Shown: piece after piece, positions 54,960 through 64,000 of the stretch
Layout of the letters: every line of letters begins with the position of its first letter
Numbering within the stretch: position 1 is the stretch's first letter
Assembly (NCBI GenBank): GCA_002359895.1
Contig: DEOB01000010.1
Location: forward strand, 1,180,125-1,244,124
Direction of reading: 5' to 3'
DNA length: 64,000 nt
DNA from: Stenotrophomonas sp. UBA2629
GTDB taxonomy: Bacteria > Pseudomonadota > Gammaproteobacteria > Xanthomonadales > Xanthomonadaceae
Notes under the pieces: model-generated
Told to the model about the DNA's origin: nothing
The model's input: only the letters and a program-made list of their open reading frames with translations
The model's database searches: none
Position numbers and translations under genes: made by a program

Positions 54960-56003
54960 TTGAAGAAGTCCGATTTCAACTACGAGTTACCCGAGGCGTT
55001 GATCGCCCAAGCCCCGTTGGCCGAACGTTCGGCCAGCCGCCTGCTGCTGGTGCCGCCGGCGCCGGCCGCGTTTGATGACCGCCATATCCGCGATCTGGCG
55101 CAGCTGCTGCAGCCGGGCGATCTGCTGGTGTTCAACGACACACGGGTGATCCCGGCGCGTTTGTTCGGGCAGAAGGCCACCGGTGGGCGCGTTGAAATTC
55201 TGATCGAGCGCCTGCTCGGTGGCCAGCAGGCCCGCGCCCAGATCGGCGCCAGCAAATCGCCCAAGCCGGGCAGCCTGATCCAGCTCGATGCGGGTGGCGA
55301 AGCCGAGGTGCTGGGTCGCGACGGCGAGTTCTATGTGCTGTGTTTCAACATCCCCGAACCGCTGGAATCCTGGCTGGTGCACCAGGGCCGCCTGCCGCTG
55401 CCGCCTTACATCCACCGCGAGCCCGGTGTGGATGACCGCGAGCGCTACCAGACCGTGTTCGCCAAGCAGGTGGGCGCGGTGGCAGCGCCCACTGCAGGCC
55501 TGCATTTTGATGAGGCACTGCTGGCGCAGCTGCGCGAGCGCGGTGTTGTGTTTGGGCACATCACCCTGCATGTGGGTGCCGGCACCTTCCAGCCGGTGCG
55601 CGTGGATGACCTCAGCCATCATGTGATGCACCGTGAATGGCTCAACGTGGGTGCCGAGCTGGTGGACAAGGTGCGTCGCACCCGCGCCGCCGGCGGGCGC
55701 GTGATCGGCGTGGGCACAACGGTGGTGCGCGCATTGGAGAGCGCGATGCGTGACGGCGAGCTGCAGCCCTACGCGGGTGAAACCCAGATCTTCATCACTC
55801 CGGGGTATCGCATCCGCAGTGTCGATGCCATGGTCACCAACTTCCATCTGCCCGAGAGCACGCTGCTGATGATGATCAGTGCCTTTGCCGGCAAGGCGCG
55901 GGTATTTGAGGCCTATGCGCATGCCATCGCGCAGCAGTACCGCTTCTTCAGCTATGGCGATGCGATGTTGTTGTTCCCGCTGCAGGACAGTGCGGCGGAT
56001 TGA
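54960..56003 (+). CDS. queA: S-adenosylmethionine:tRNA ribosyltransferase-isomerase
   Basis: Transfers and isomerises the ribose of SAM onto 7-aminomethyl-7-deazaguanine in tRNA, giving epoxyqueuosine. The 347 residues begin (M)KKSDFNYELPEALIAQAPL and contain LLVFNDTRVIPARLFG, GAVAAPTAGLHFDEALL and AMVTNFHLPESTLLMMISAF. The family N-terminus places the start at TTG 54960; the ATG at 54888 would add 24 unrelated residues. There is no clear Shine-Dalgarno. A five-codon ORF (ATG 54946) ends in a TGA overlapping the TTG. Confidence 0.95.
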   Translation: MKKSDFNYELPEALIAQAPLAERSASRLLLVPPAPAAFDDRHIRDLAQLLQPGDLLVFNDTRVIPARLFGQKATGGRVEILIERLLGGQQARAQIGASKSPKPGSLIQLDAGGEAEVLGRDGEFYVLCFNIPEPLESWLVHQGRLPLPPYIHREPGVDDRERYQTVFAKQVGAVAAPTAGLHFDEALLAQLRERGVVFGHITLHVGAGTFQPVRVDDLSHHVMHREWLNVGAELVDKVRRTRAAGGRVIGVGTTVVRALESAMRDGELQPYAGETQIFITPGYRIRSVDAMVTNFHLPESTLLMMISAFAGKARVFEAYAHAIAQQYRFFSYGDAMLLFPLQDSAAD

Positions 56004-56023
56004 CGCAGTGTGCGCGGCAGTCA

Positions 56024-56044
56024 AAATGAGATAAGTTCTCATTT
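56024..56044. promoter_or_regulatory. Fur box upstream of fbpA
   Basis: A perfect 8-bp inverted repeat AAATGAGA / TCTCATTT with a 5-base TAAGT centre matches the Fur box form known in Xanthomonadaceae (AATGAGAA-N-TTCTCATT type). It lies 54 bases before the fbpA ATG, where iron-bound Fur would block transcription. Confidence 0.85.
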
Positions 56045-56097
56045 GAAGCGTTGCCGGCCATGGTGGTCGGTCCCGACGACCACTTCTGGAGAATCAA

Positions 56098-57177
56098 ATG
56101 CGTCATCCGAAGCGCGCCGCCGGCCATTTGGCTGCCCTGTGTTCCCTCGTCCTGCTTGGCGCCTGCGCCAAAACCGGCACCGCACCTGCCGCTGCAGGTG
56201 AAACGCCGACGGTTGCCGCCGCAGGCGAGGTCAACCTCTACACCACGCGTGAGCCCGGCCTGATCCAGCCCTTGCTGGACGCCTTCACCGCCGACACCGG
56301 CGTCAAGGTCAACACCGTGCTGCTCAAGGACGGCCTGACTGAACGCTTGGCCGCAGAAGGCGAGCGCTCGGCAGCTGACGTGCTGATGACGGTGGATACC
56401 GGCCGCCTGCTCGACGTGGTTGAAGCTGGCCACACCCAGGCGGTGTCCTCGGAGGTGCTCAATGCGGCCATCCCGGCAAACCTGCGCGCTGCTGACGGTC
56501 AATGGTTTGCGCTGTCGCTGCGTGACCGCGTGTTGTATGCCGATAAAGACCTGAAGCTGGACGGCTTCACCTATCAGGATCTTGCCGACCCGAAGTGGAA
56601 AGGCCGCGTCTGCATCCGCTCCGGCCAGCATCCGTACAACACCAGCCTGTTCGCGGCGATGATCGCCCACGACGGCGCCGAGCAAACCGAAGCCTGGCTG
56701 CGGGGCGTGAAGAGCAACCTGGCCCGCAAGGCCGCTGGCGGCGACCGTGACGTGGCGCGCGACATCCTGGCGGGCATCTGCGACATCGGCATCGCCAACG
56801 CCTACTACGTGGGCCGCATGAAGAACGCCGAAGAAGGCTCCGAGCAGCGTGCCTGGGGCGACGCCATCCAAGTGGTGCGGCCGGTATTTGCCAGCGCCAA
56901 TGGCGGTACCCACGTCAACATCTCCGGCGCGGCGGTCGCAAAGCACGCGCCCAACCGCGACAACGCGGTCAAGTTGCTGGAATACCTGGTCAGTGACAAC
57001 TCGCAAAGCCTGTACGCACGCGCCAACTACGAGTATCCGGTCAAGGCTGGTGTTGAGCTCGACCCGGTAGTGGCCAGCTTCGGCGCGATGAATATTGATC
57101 CGCTGCCGCTCACCGAGATTGCCGCCAATCGCAAGCTCGCCAGCGAGCTGGTGGACAAGGTTGGTTTCGACAACTGA
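56098..57177 (+). CDS. fbpA: Ferric-iron ABC transporter substrate-binding lipoprotein
   Basis: Periplasmic Fe3+-binding protein of the FbpA/AfuA/FutA type, 359 residues. A lipoprotein signal (AALCSLVLLGACAKTG) precedes EVNLYTTREPGLIQPLLDAF, VLYADKDLKLDGFTYQDLAD, and the iron-site tyrosines in ICDIGIANAYYVGRM. The lipidated form is less usual than the soluble FbpA of Neisseria. GGAG lies 6 bases before the ATG. A Fur box precedes it and fbpB-fbpC follow. Confidence 0.93.
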   Translation: MRHPKRAAGHLAALCSLVLLGACAKTGTAPAAAGETPTVAAAGEVNLYTTREPGLIQPLLDAFTADTGVKVNTVLLKDGLTERLAAEGERSAADVLMTVDTGRLLDVVEAGHTQAVSSEVLNAAIPANLRAADGQWFALSLRDRVLYADKDLKLDGFTYQDLADPKWKGRVCIRSGQHPYNTSLFAAMIAHDGAEQTEAWLRGVKSNLARKAAGGDRDVARDILAGICDIGIANAYYVGRMKNAEEGSEQRAWGDAIQVVRPVFASANGGTHVNISGAAVAKHAPNRDNAVKLLEYLVSDNSQSLYARANYEYPVKAGVELDPVVASFGAMNIDPLPLTEIAANRKLASELVDKVGFDN

Positions 57178-57199
57178 GGCATGCTCGTTGATGCGTTCG

Positions 57200-57226
57200 G
57201 CCGGCGTCTTTGAATGGGGCGCCGGC
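57200..57226 (+). other. Hairpin between fbpA and fbpB
   Basis: GCCGGCG (57200-57206) pairs with CGCCGGC (57220-57226), followed by AGCGTTTTG, 22 bases after the fbpA stop. It probably stabilises the fbpA message or partly terminates, giving more binding protein than permease. Confidence 0.55.
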
Positions 57227-57249
57227 AGCGTTTTGTCGGGCGGGCGAGC

Positions 57250-58902
57250 ATGATGTTGAAAAAGTGGAATCCCTGGTTGACCGGCGCCGTATTGGCCGCG
57301 CTGATGATGCTGGCGCCGGTACTGGCGCTGGCATGGTCGGCGGTGCAGGGCAGCGCCGGTTTATGGGGCCATCTGTGGGCGAACGTGTTGCCCACCGCCT
57401 TGTTCAACACCGTGGTGCTGCTGTTGGGCGTAGGCGTGTTGGTCACCGTGCTGGGCACCGGCAGCGCATGGCTGGTGACGGCCTATCGTTTCCCCGGCCA
57501 GCGGCTGTTGAGTTGGGCATTGCTGTTGCCGCTGGCGGTACCTACCTACATCGCTGCGTATGCGTATCTGGACGTGTTGCATCCGCTGGGCCCGGTGCAG
57601 GGGTTGATCCGCGAACTGTTGGGTTACAGCAGCCCGCGTGAATTCCGTCTGCCGGATATCCGCCACCTGGCTGGCTGCATCGTGCTGCTGGGTTTTGTGC
57701 TGTATCCGTATGTGTACCTGACCACGCGCGCTTTGTTCATGACTCAAGCTGCGGGTCTGCTTGAAGCTGCGCGCACCTTGGGCGCGACGCGTGCGCAGTT
57801 GTTCCGGCGCGTGGCATTGCCGCTGGCGCGTCCGGCCATTGCGGTGGGTGTGGCCTTGGCCCTGCTGGAAGCGCTCAACGATATCGGTGCGTCGGAGTTC
57901 CTCGGCGTGCAGACCTTGACCGTTTCCATCTACACCACGTGGGTGAGCCGTGGCGATCTGCCCGGCGCGGCGCAGATCGCGTTGGCCATGCTGTTGCTGG
58001 TGGCGCTGCTGTTGATGTTGGAAAAACGCGGCCGGCGACGTCAGCGCTATGCCAGCACGTTGCGGCCGCGGCCCATGCAGCCGCAGACATTGCGCGGTGG
58101 TATGGCTGTGCTTGCATTCGTGCTGGGTGCAATGCCGGTGCTGATTGGTTTTCTGGTGCCGGCAACGTACCTGGGTTGGGAAGCGCTGCAGCGTATGCGT
58201 GTTGCCGGCGTTTCGCCGCAGTTGCTGCAGGCGTTGTGGAACACCTTGGGCATCGCCTTGGCTGCAACCGTGGTGGTGATGGCGGTGGGTCTGGTGGTGG
58301 CCTGGGCCGTGCGGCTGGCGCAGGCGCGGCGGGGTGGGGGGCTTGCGTCAGCCTGCAGCCGTGTCACGTCGTTGGGTTACGCCATTCCGGGCACGGTATT
58401 GGCGATTGGTCTGCTGGTGCCGATGGGTGCTGCCGATGCGCTGTTCGCCGAGCTGCGTTCGGCCATCGATGGTGGCCGCGCGCAGATGTTTCTGATGGGC
58501 TCGGTGGTTGCGCTGGTGCTGGCGTACACGCTGCGTTTCCTGGCGATAGCGGTGGGCGGCATCGAAGCCGGTTTGGCGCGCGTGCCGTCGTCGCTGGACC
58601 ACGCGGCGAGCAATCTCGGCGAAACCTCGGGCGGCATGCTGCGTCGAGTGCACCTGCCGCTGTTGCAGCCCGCGCTTGCGGCCGCCGCGCTGCTGGTGTT
58701 CGTGGACACCATGAAGGAACTGCCGGCCACGCTGGTGCTGCGGCCAATGAATTTTGAAACCCTTGCCACCTGGCTGTACGCCGAGGCGGCACGCGGAACT
58801 TACGAGGAGGGCGCGGTGGCGGCCTTGTTGATTGTGTTGAGCGGCTTGCTGCCGGTGGTTCTGCTGGCACGCGCCGGTGCTGCACACGGTGCGCAGCGAT
58901 GA
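57250..58902 (+). CDS. fbpB: Ferric-iron ABC transporter permease
   Basis: Fused-type iron permease of about 550 residues with two BPD_transp_1 halves, each with an EAA-like loop (EAARTLGATRAQLFRRVALP and DHAASNLGETSGGMLRRVHL) and about twelve membrane helices. The start is at ATG 57250 or 57253; an ATG at 57214 would extend it by 12 residues. It overlaps fbpC by 4 bases (ATGA). Confidence 0.94.
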   Translation: MMLKKWNPWLTGAVLAALMMLAPVLALAWSAVQGSAGLWGHLWANVLPTALFNTVVLLLGVGVLVTVLGTGSAWLVTAYRFPGQRLLSWALLLPLAVPTYIAAYAYLDVLHPLGPVQGLIRELLGYSSPREFRLPDIRHLAGCIVLLGFVLYPYVYLTTRALFMTQAAGLLEAARTLGATRAQLFRRVALPLARPAIAVGVALALLEALNDIGASEFLGVQTLTVSIYTTWVSRGDLPGAAQIALAMLLLVALLLMLEKRGRRRQRYASTLRPRPMQPQTLRGGMAVLAFVLGAMPVLIGFLVPATYLGWEALQRMRVAGVSPQLLQALWNTLGIALAATVVVMAVGLVVAWAVRLAQARRGGGLASACSRVTSLGYAIPGTVLAIGLLVPMGAADALFAELRSAIDGGRAQMFLMGSVVALVLAYTLRFLAIAVGGIEAGLARVPSSLDHAASNLGETSGGMLRRVHLPLLQPALAAAALLVFVDTMKELPATLVLRPMNFETLATWLYAEAARGTYEEGAVAALLIVLSGLLPVVLLARAGAAHGAQR

Positions 58903-59894
58903 GTGCGCGGCAGCTACAGCTGCAGTCCGTGCAGATCGGCTATGCCGGGCAGGGCGGATTCAAGGCCGTGGTCGATGGCCTGTCGTTGGAGTTGGCGCGT
59001 GGCGAAATCGGCTGTCTGCTCGGCGCGTCGGGCTGTGGCAAAACCACCGTGCTGCGCGCCATCAGTGGCTTCGAGCCGTTGCAGCAGGGATGCATTGTGT
59101 TGGGAGGGCGCGAACTGGAAGGCCCGAGCGGTGCGGTGGCTGCGGAAAAGCGCCGGGTCGGCATGATGTTCCAGGATTACGCGCTGTTCCCGCATCTGGA
59201 TGTTGCCGCCAATGTCGGCTTCGGGCTGCGCACTGTGGCGCGCGCAGAGCGGCTGCGGCGGGTTGATGCGCTGTTGCTGCATGTGGGGCTGCAAGGGTTG
59301 GGTGGGCGTTACCCGCATGAGCTTTCCGGTGGGCAGCAACAGCGCGTGGCGCTGGCCCGTGCGCTGGCGCCCATGCCAGAGCTGCTGCTGCTCGACGAAC
59401 CGTTCTCCAATCTCGACGTCAGCACCCGGCAGCGGTTGGCCGAAGAGTTGCGTGGTCTGCTCAAGGCCACCGGCACCACCGTGCTGATGGTCACCCATGA
59501 CCAATCCGAGGCCTTCGCCATGGCCGACCGCATCGGTGTGATGCATGGCGGGCAGCTGCTGCAATGGGGTACGGCGCGGCAGCTGTATCAGGCGCCGGCT
59601 GATCCGTTTGTGGCCAGCTTCATCGGGCGTGGTGTGGTGCTGCCGGGCGCGTTGCTGGGGATGGAGGCCGGCAGCGTGCTGGTTCGGCCTGAAGACCTGC
59701 GGTTGGATCCCACCGGTAGCCTGCGCGGCGTGCTGGAAGCGGTGGTGTTTCGTGGCCCGGGCTGCAGCGGGTGGTTGCGCCTGCCCACGGGCGAGCGTCT
59801 GCCGCTGGATTTCACCGGTAGCGCGCCATCATTGGTGGGTGAAGAGCTCAGCGTGCGCTGGCATAACCCTGCGCCGGTGCGCTTTGCTGACTGA
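58899..59894 (+). CDS. fbpC: Ferric-iron ABC transporter ATP-binding protein
   Basis: ATPase of the iron importer, 331 residues. Walker A LGASGCGKTTVLRAISGF, signature LSGGQQQRVALARALAP, Walker B LLLLDEPFSNLD and the H-loop VTHDQSEAFAMADR are all intact, with a C-terminal regulatory TOBE-like domain (VLVRPEDLRLDPTGS). It overlaps fbpB and is the last gene of the Fur-controlled unit; tgt begins 74 bases downstream. Confidence 0.95.
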   Translation: MSARQLQLQSVQIGYAGQGGFKAVVDGLSLELARGEIGCLLGASGCGKTTVLRAISGFEPLQQGCIVLGGRELEGPSGAVAAEKRRVGMMFQDYALFPHLDVAANVGFGLRTVARAERLRRVDALLLHVGLQGLGGRYPHELSGGQQQRVALARALAPMPELLLLDEPFSNLDVSTRQRLAEELRGLLKATGTTVLMVTHDQSEAFAMADRIGVMHGGQLLQWGTARQLYQAPADPFVASFIGRGVVLPGALLGMEAGSVLVRPEDLRLDPTGSLRGVLEAVVFRGPGCSGWLRLPTGERLPLDFTGSAPSLVGEELSVRWHNPAPVRFAD

Positions 59895-59968
59895 GCGGCC
59901 CGGTCGGCAATTCGCCCCGGCGGCCCATATCCGCGACAATTGCGGCTAATCGATCGCCATACACCTAC

Positions 59969-61108
<1,140 letters not shown>

Positions 61109-61118
61109 CAGCGCGTTC

Positions 61119-61148
61119 ACGCCGCCCGGGACGATGTCCCGGGGGCGT
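61119..61148. other. Hairpin between tgt and yajC
   Basis: CCCGGGAC-GAT-GTCCCGGG (61125-61143), extended by ACGCC/GGCGT across one bulged base, gives about 13 base pairs right after the tgt stop. There is no T tract, so it may be a partial terminator or processing point. Confidence 0.6.
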
Positions 61149-61230
61149 GGCATACTTCACGGCTGACCCCGTTTCGTGGCGATTCCGGCCCCCGGCCGGG
61201 CGAGTTGCCGCCCAACACCAAGGACACAAG

Positions 61231-61557
61231 ATGAATCTGATGGCTATCTTCCTCCCCGTCGCTCAGGCCGCTCCGGCCCCGGGTATGGGCACCTTCCTGC
61301 TGCCGATCGCCCTGATCGCAGTCATGTACTTCCTGATGATCCGCCCGCAGATGAAGCGCCAGAAGGAACACAAGGCGATGCTGGAGAAGATCTCCAAGGG
61401 TGACGAAGTGCTGACCTCCGGCGGCATCGCTGGCGTGGTCACCGACATCGGCGACAACTTCATCACCGTGGAAGTGGCCGACAACGTCCGCATCCGCGTG
61501 CAGAAGGCTTCCGTCGGCAACGTCCTGCCCAAGGGCACGCTGAAGTCTGCTGCCTAA
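61231..61557 (+). CDS. yajC: Preprotein translocase subunit YajC
   Basis: Small membrane protein accompanying SecDF at the Sec translocon. The 108 residues begin MNLMAIFLPVAQAAPAPGMG, have one membrane helix (about 19-40, LLPIALIAVMYFLMIRPQMK) and a beta-barrel-like cytoplasmic domain (SGGIAGVVTDIGDNFITVEV). AAGGA lies 7 bases before the ATG at 61231; the open frame to 61147 is not family-like. Confidence 0.96.
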   Translation: MNLMAIFLPVAQAAPAPGMGTFLLPIALIAVMYFLMIRPQMKRQKEHKAMLEKISKGDEVLTSGGIAGVVTDIGDNFITVEVADNVRIRVQKASVGNVLPKGTLKSAA

Positions 61558-61618
61558 AAGCTGAGTTTCCTTTCCGTCATGTCGTGACGCCGGGGAAGGC
61601 GTCACGCAGGAATCCGCA

Positions 61619-63460
61619 ATGCTCGAATTTCCACGCTGGAAGTATTTCCTGATTCTGATCGTCCTGGCGGTCAGCACTTTGTATGCGCTGCCCAACATCT
61701 ATCAGAAGGACCCGTCCGTCCAGATCACCGCCAACCGTGGCGGGCAGATCGACGACGCCTTCAAGACGCAGATTGCCGGTGCGCTGAGCGAGGCCGGAGT
61801 GACGGCCAAGTCGGTGGAAAAGGAAGGCGAAAGCCTGATCGTCCGCCTGCCGTCGCTGGATGCCCAGTCGCGCGCCAATGATGTGCTGCGCGAAAACGCC
61901 GGTGAAAACTACACCGTCGCCCTGAATCTGGCCTCGACCGTACCGGACTGGCTGGCCAATCTCGGCGGCAAGCCAATGGTGCTGGGTCTGGACCTGGTGG
62001 GCGGCGTTCACTTTGCCCTGCAGGTTGATCAGAAAGCTGCGGTGGACAAGCGCTTTGAAGCGTTCACCGAAGATGTGCGCACCACGCTGCGTGACAACCG
62101 TGTCTCCTACCGTTCGGTGGAGCGTCGTGGCCAGAATGACATCCAGGTGGCCCTGGCCAATGCCGCTGATGCCGACAAGGCACGCATCGCGCTGGCCAAG
62201 TCGCAGCCGACCTTCACCTATTCGGTGAATGGCGATCGCATTTCCATCAGCGTGCCGCAGGCCGAAATGAGCCAGATCGCTTCTGGCGCCATCGAGCAGA
62301 ACCTGACCACGCTGCGTAACCGCGTCAACGAGTTGGGCGTGGCCGAGCCGATCATCCAGCGCCAAGGCGAAGACCGCATCGTGGTCGAGCTGCCGGGCGT
62401 GCAGGACACCGCCGAAGCCAAGCGCATGATCGGTGCCACCGCCACGCTGGAATACCGCGCCGTGGTGGATGGCAACGCGGAAGATGCCGTTTCCACCGGC
62501 CGCATTCCGCCGGAAGCCAAGCTCTACCGTGACCGCGCCGGCCGCCCGGTGTTGTTGAACAAGCGCACCATCGTGACCGGCGACCAGATGGTCTCGGCAA
62601 CGACCAGCACCGACCAGAACGGCATGCCGGCAGTCAGCGTCAAGCTGAACAGTGTTGGCGGCCAGCGCATGTTCGATTTCACCAGCGGCAATGTCGGCAA
62701 GCCGATGGCCGTGGTGTACACCGAGCGGATTCCGCAGGTGACCATGGTCAACGGTAAAGAAGAGCGCAGCTTCCGGGTCAAGGAAGAAGTGATCTCCGTG
62801 GCCAACATCAATGGTGTGTTCGGCAAGGAGTTCCAGACCACCGGTTTGGAGAAGACCGAAGCTGACAGCCTGTCCAAGCTGCTGCGCGCCGGTTCGCTGG
62901 CTGCACCGATGGACTTCGTCGAGGAATACGTGATCGGCCCGAGCCTGGGTAAAGAGAACGTGGACCGTGGCGTCAAGGCGGTGGTGTTCTCGTTCGTGTT
63001 CACCCTGGTGTTCTTCACCGTTTACTACCGCATGTTCGGCGCGATCACCTCGGTGGCGCTGCTGTTCAACCTGCTTATCGTGGTGGCGGTGATGTCGATG
63101 TTCGGCGCCACCATGACTCTGCCGGGCTTTGCGGGTTTGGCGTTGTCGGTGGGCCTGTCGGTGGACGCCAACGTGCTGATCAACGAGCGTATCCGTGAAG
63201 AGCTGCGGTTGGGCATGCCGGCCAAGGCCGCCATTGCCGCCGGTTATGAGAAGGCCTCGGGCACCATCCTGGACGCCAACCTCACCGGCTTGATCGTTGG
63301 CGTGGCGCTGTACGCGTTCGGTACCGGCCCGCTGAAGGGCTTCGCGCTGACCATGATCATCGGTATTTTCGCCTCCATGTTCACGGCCATCACCGTGTCG
63401 CGTGCGCTGGCGGTGCTGATCTATGGCCGTCGCAAGAAGCTCCAGACCGTGGCGATCTAA
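61619..63460 (+). CDS. secD: Protein translocase subunit SecD
   Basis: Inner-membrane protein that with SecF uses the proton gradient to finish protein export; it belongs to the RND superfamily. The 613 residues have an N-terminal helix (FLILIVLAVSTLYALPNIY), the large periplasmic P1 domain and five C-terminal helices with the SecD signature VGLSVDANVLINERIREEL. It is coded 61 bases after yajC. Confidence 0.97.
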   Translation: MLEFPRWKYFLILIVLAVSTLYALPNIYQKDPSVQITANRGGQIDDAFKTQIAGALSEAGVTAKSVEKEGESLIVRLPSLDAQSRANDVLRENAGENYTVALNLASTVPDWLANLGGKPMVLGLDLVGGVHFALQVDQKAAVDKRFEAFTEDVRTTLRDNRVSYRSVERRGQNDIQVALANAADADKARIALAKSQPTFTYSVNGDRISISVPQAEMSQIASGAIEQNLTTLRNRVNELGVAEPIIQRQGEDRIVVELPGVQDTAEAKRMIGATATLEYRAVVDGNAEDAVSTGRIPPEAKLYRDRAGRPVLLNKRTIVTGDQMVSATTSTDQNGMPAVSVKLNSVGGQRMFDFTSGNVGKPMAVVYTERIPQVTMVNGKEERSFRVKEEVISVANINGVFGKEFQTTGLEKTEADSLSKLLRAGSLAAPMDFVEEYVIGPSLGKENVDRGVKAVVFSFVFTLVFFTVYYRMFGAITSVALLFNLLIVVAVMSMFGATMTLPGFAGLALSVGLSVDANVLINERIREELRLGMPAKAAIAAGYEKASGTILDANLTGLIVGVALYAFGTGPLKGFALTMIIGIFASMFTAITVSRALAVLIYGRRKKLQTVAI

Positions 63461-63479
63461 GCGAATCCCCTCGCAAAAG

Positions 63480-63518
63480 CCCGCACATCCGTGTTCGGGT
63501 TTTTTAAGGAAAATCCTT
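63480..63518 (+). promoter_or_regulatory. Terminator-like hairpin and SD-masking hairpin between secD and secF
   Basis: CCCGCACA (63480-63487) pairs 7 of 8 with TGTTCGGG (63492-63499) around TCCG and is followed at once by T6, the form of a rho-independent terminator. Directly after it AAGGA-AAA-TCCTT (63506-63518) folds back on the secF ribosome site. Both would lower secF expression relative to secD. Confidence 0.6.
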
Positions 63519-63520
63519 GC

Positions 63521-64000
63521 ATGAAACTGTTTCCGCTTCATATCGTCCCGAACGACACCAACATCGACTTCATGAGTCACCGCAAGCCGGTGCTTGCGGT
63601 GATGGTGATCCTGCTGCTGGTTTCGTTCGCGATCATTGGTTTCAAGGGCTTCAACTACGCGCTGGAATTCACCGGCGGCACCGTGGTGCGTACCCACTTT
63701 GAAAAAACCATCAACGCTGATGACGTGCGTGAAAGCCTGGCCAAGGCCGGCTTTGAAAACGCGCAGGTGCAGAGCGTGGGCGGTGGCAACGATGTGATGA
63801 TCCGTCTGCAGCCCGACGGCGAGCACAACAACGCTGCCGACGCCGCCCAGCAGGTTGCTGAAAAGGTGCGTGTGGCCGTGACCAGTGCCGACAACACCGC
63901 CACCGTGCAGCCCGGCGAATTCGTCGGCCCGCAGGTAGGTAAAGACCTGGCCATGAACGGCGTCTACGCCACTTTGTTCATGGTGATCGGCTTTCTGATC
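63521..64000 (+). CDS. secF: Protein translocase subunit SecF, 3'-truncated by the window edge
   Basis: Partner of SecD. The frame opens at ATG 63521 (MKLFPLHIVPNDTNIDFMSH) and stays open to base 64000, giving the first 160 residues of about 320. Visible are the first helix (VLAVMVILLLVSFAIIGFKG), the periplasmic FNYALEFTGGTVVRTHFEK and the start of the second helix. SD AAGGA at 63506-63510 lies 10 bases upstream but can pair with TCCTT. Confidence 0.95.
   Translation, partial: MKLFPLHIVPNDTNIDFMSHRKPVLAVMVILLLVSFAIIGFKGFNYALEFTGGTVVRTHFEKTINADDVRESLAKAGFENAQVQSVGGGNDVMIRLQPDGEHNNAADAAQQVAEKVRVAVTSADNTATVQPGEFVGPQVGKDLAMNGVYATLFMVIGFLI

Noticed and set aside
61577..63826. A 749-codon open frame antisense to secD and secF
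   Set aside because: Shadow of two certain genes; no domain or start signal.

Overview
The window is chromosomal DNA from a GC-rich gammaproteobacterium of the family Xanthomonadaceae, most likely Stenotrophomonas or a close relative. The evidence is the Stenotrophomonas-style efflux loci (smeT/smeDEF and smeRv/smeVWU2X architecture), the gene order rpsA-ihfB-lapA-lapB-glycosyltransferase-capD-galU, a GumN-like protein, and protein sequences that read like Stenotrophomonas/Xanthomonas housekeeping proteins. I assign the genus from memory of these families, not from a search. I saw no tRNA, rRNA, CRISPR array, prophage gene or transposase.

Layout. 0-3 kb: the 3' end of an RND efflux permease gene (first codons missing), then a pair of inverted palindromic repeats. 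3-7.5 kb (minus strand): a TraB/PrgY-like membrane protein, a PAT-like acetyltransferase, aguB and aguA (agmatine to putrescine), and a small exported protein. 7.6-16.4 kb: rpmJ (type B L36), then plus-strand cmk, rpsA, ihfB and the envelope cluster lapA-lapB-glycosyltransferase-capD-galU, closed by a strong terminator. 16.4-25 kb: rnd, a SUMF1-domain lipoprotein, an M48 protease, xseA, queG divergent from nnrD, tsaE. 25-31 kb: amiC, then mutL, a DUF1684 lipoprotein and a GumN-like protein with overlapping ends. 31-34 kb: phaR, phaB and gluQ (minus), htpX (plus).

34-52.5 kb is an efflux and redox island. Two flavoproteins (a KstD/fumarate-reductase-like enzyme and a type II NADH dehydrogenase) lie downstream of smeF on the same strand. 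The smeDEF operon diverges from smeT across an operator-like dyad. Next to it is a second complete efflux locus, LysR (smeRv-like) divergent from smeV-smeW-smeU2-smeX, in which smeU1 appears to be absent. A second pair of inverted palindromic repeats and a bidirectional terminator close the island.

52.7-64 kb: an orphan class III aminotransferase divergent from an Lrp/AsnC regulator, queA, a Fur-box-preceded ferric-iron ABC transporter (fbpABC) lying between queA and tgt, then tgt-yajC-secD-secF (secF runs off the end). Four queuosine-pathway genes (queG, gluQ, queA, tgt) fall in the window at separate sites.

I found no wholly new multi-gene system that I can defend. The best leads are regulatory or structural: overlapping divergent -10 elements that would make queG and nnrD leaderless, a leaderless mini-ORF ending on the mutL start codon, a terminator-like hairpin plus a Shine-Dalgarno-masking hairpin between secD and secF, the two sme loci side by side with smeU1 missing, and a WbpM-family dehydratase with Leu where the catalytic Met is expected.
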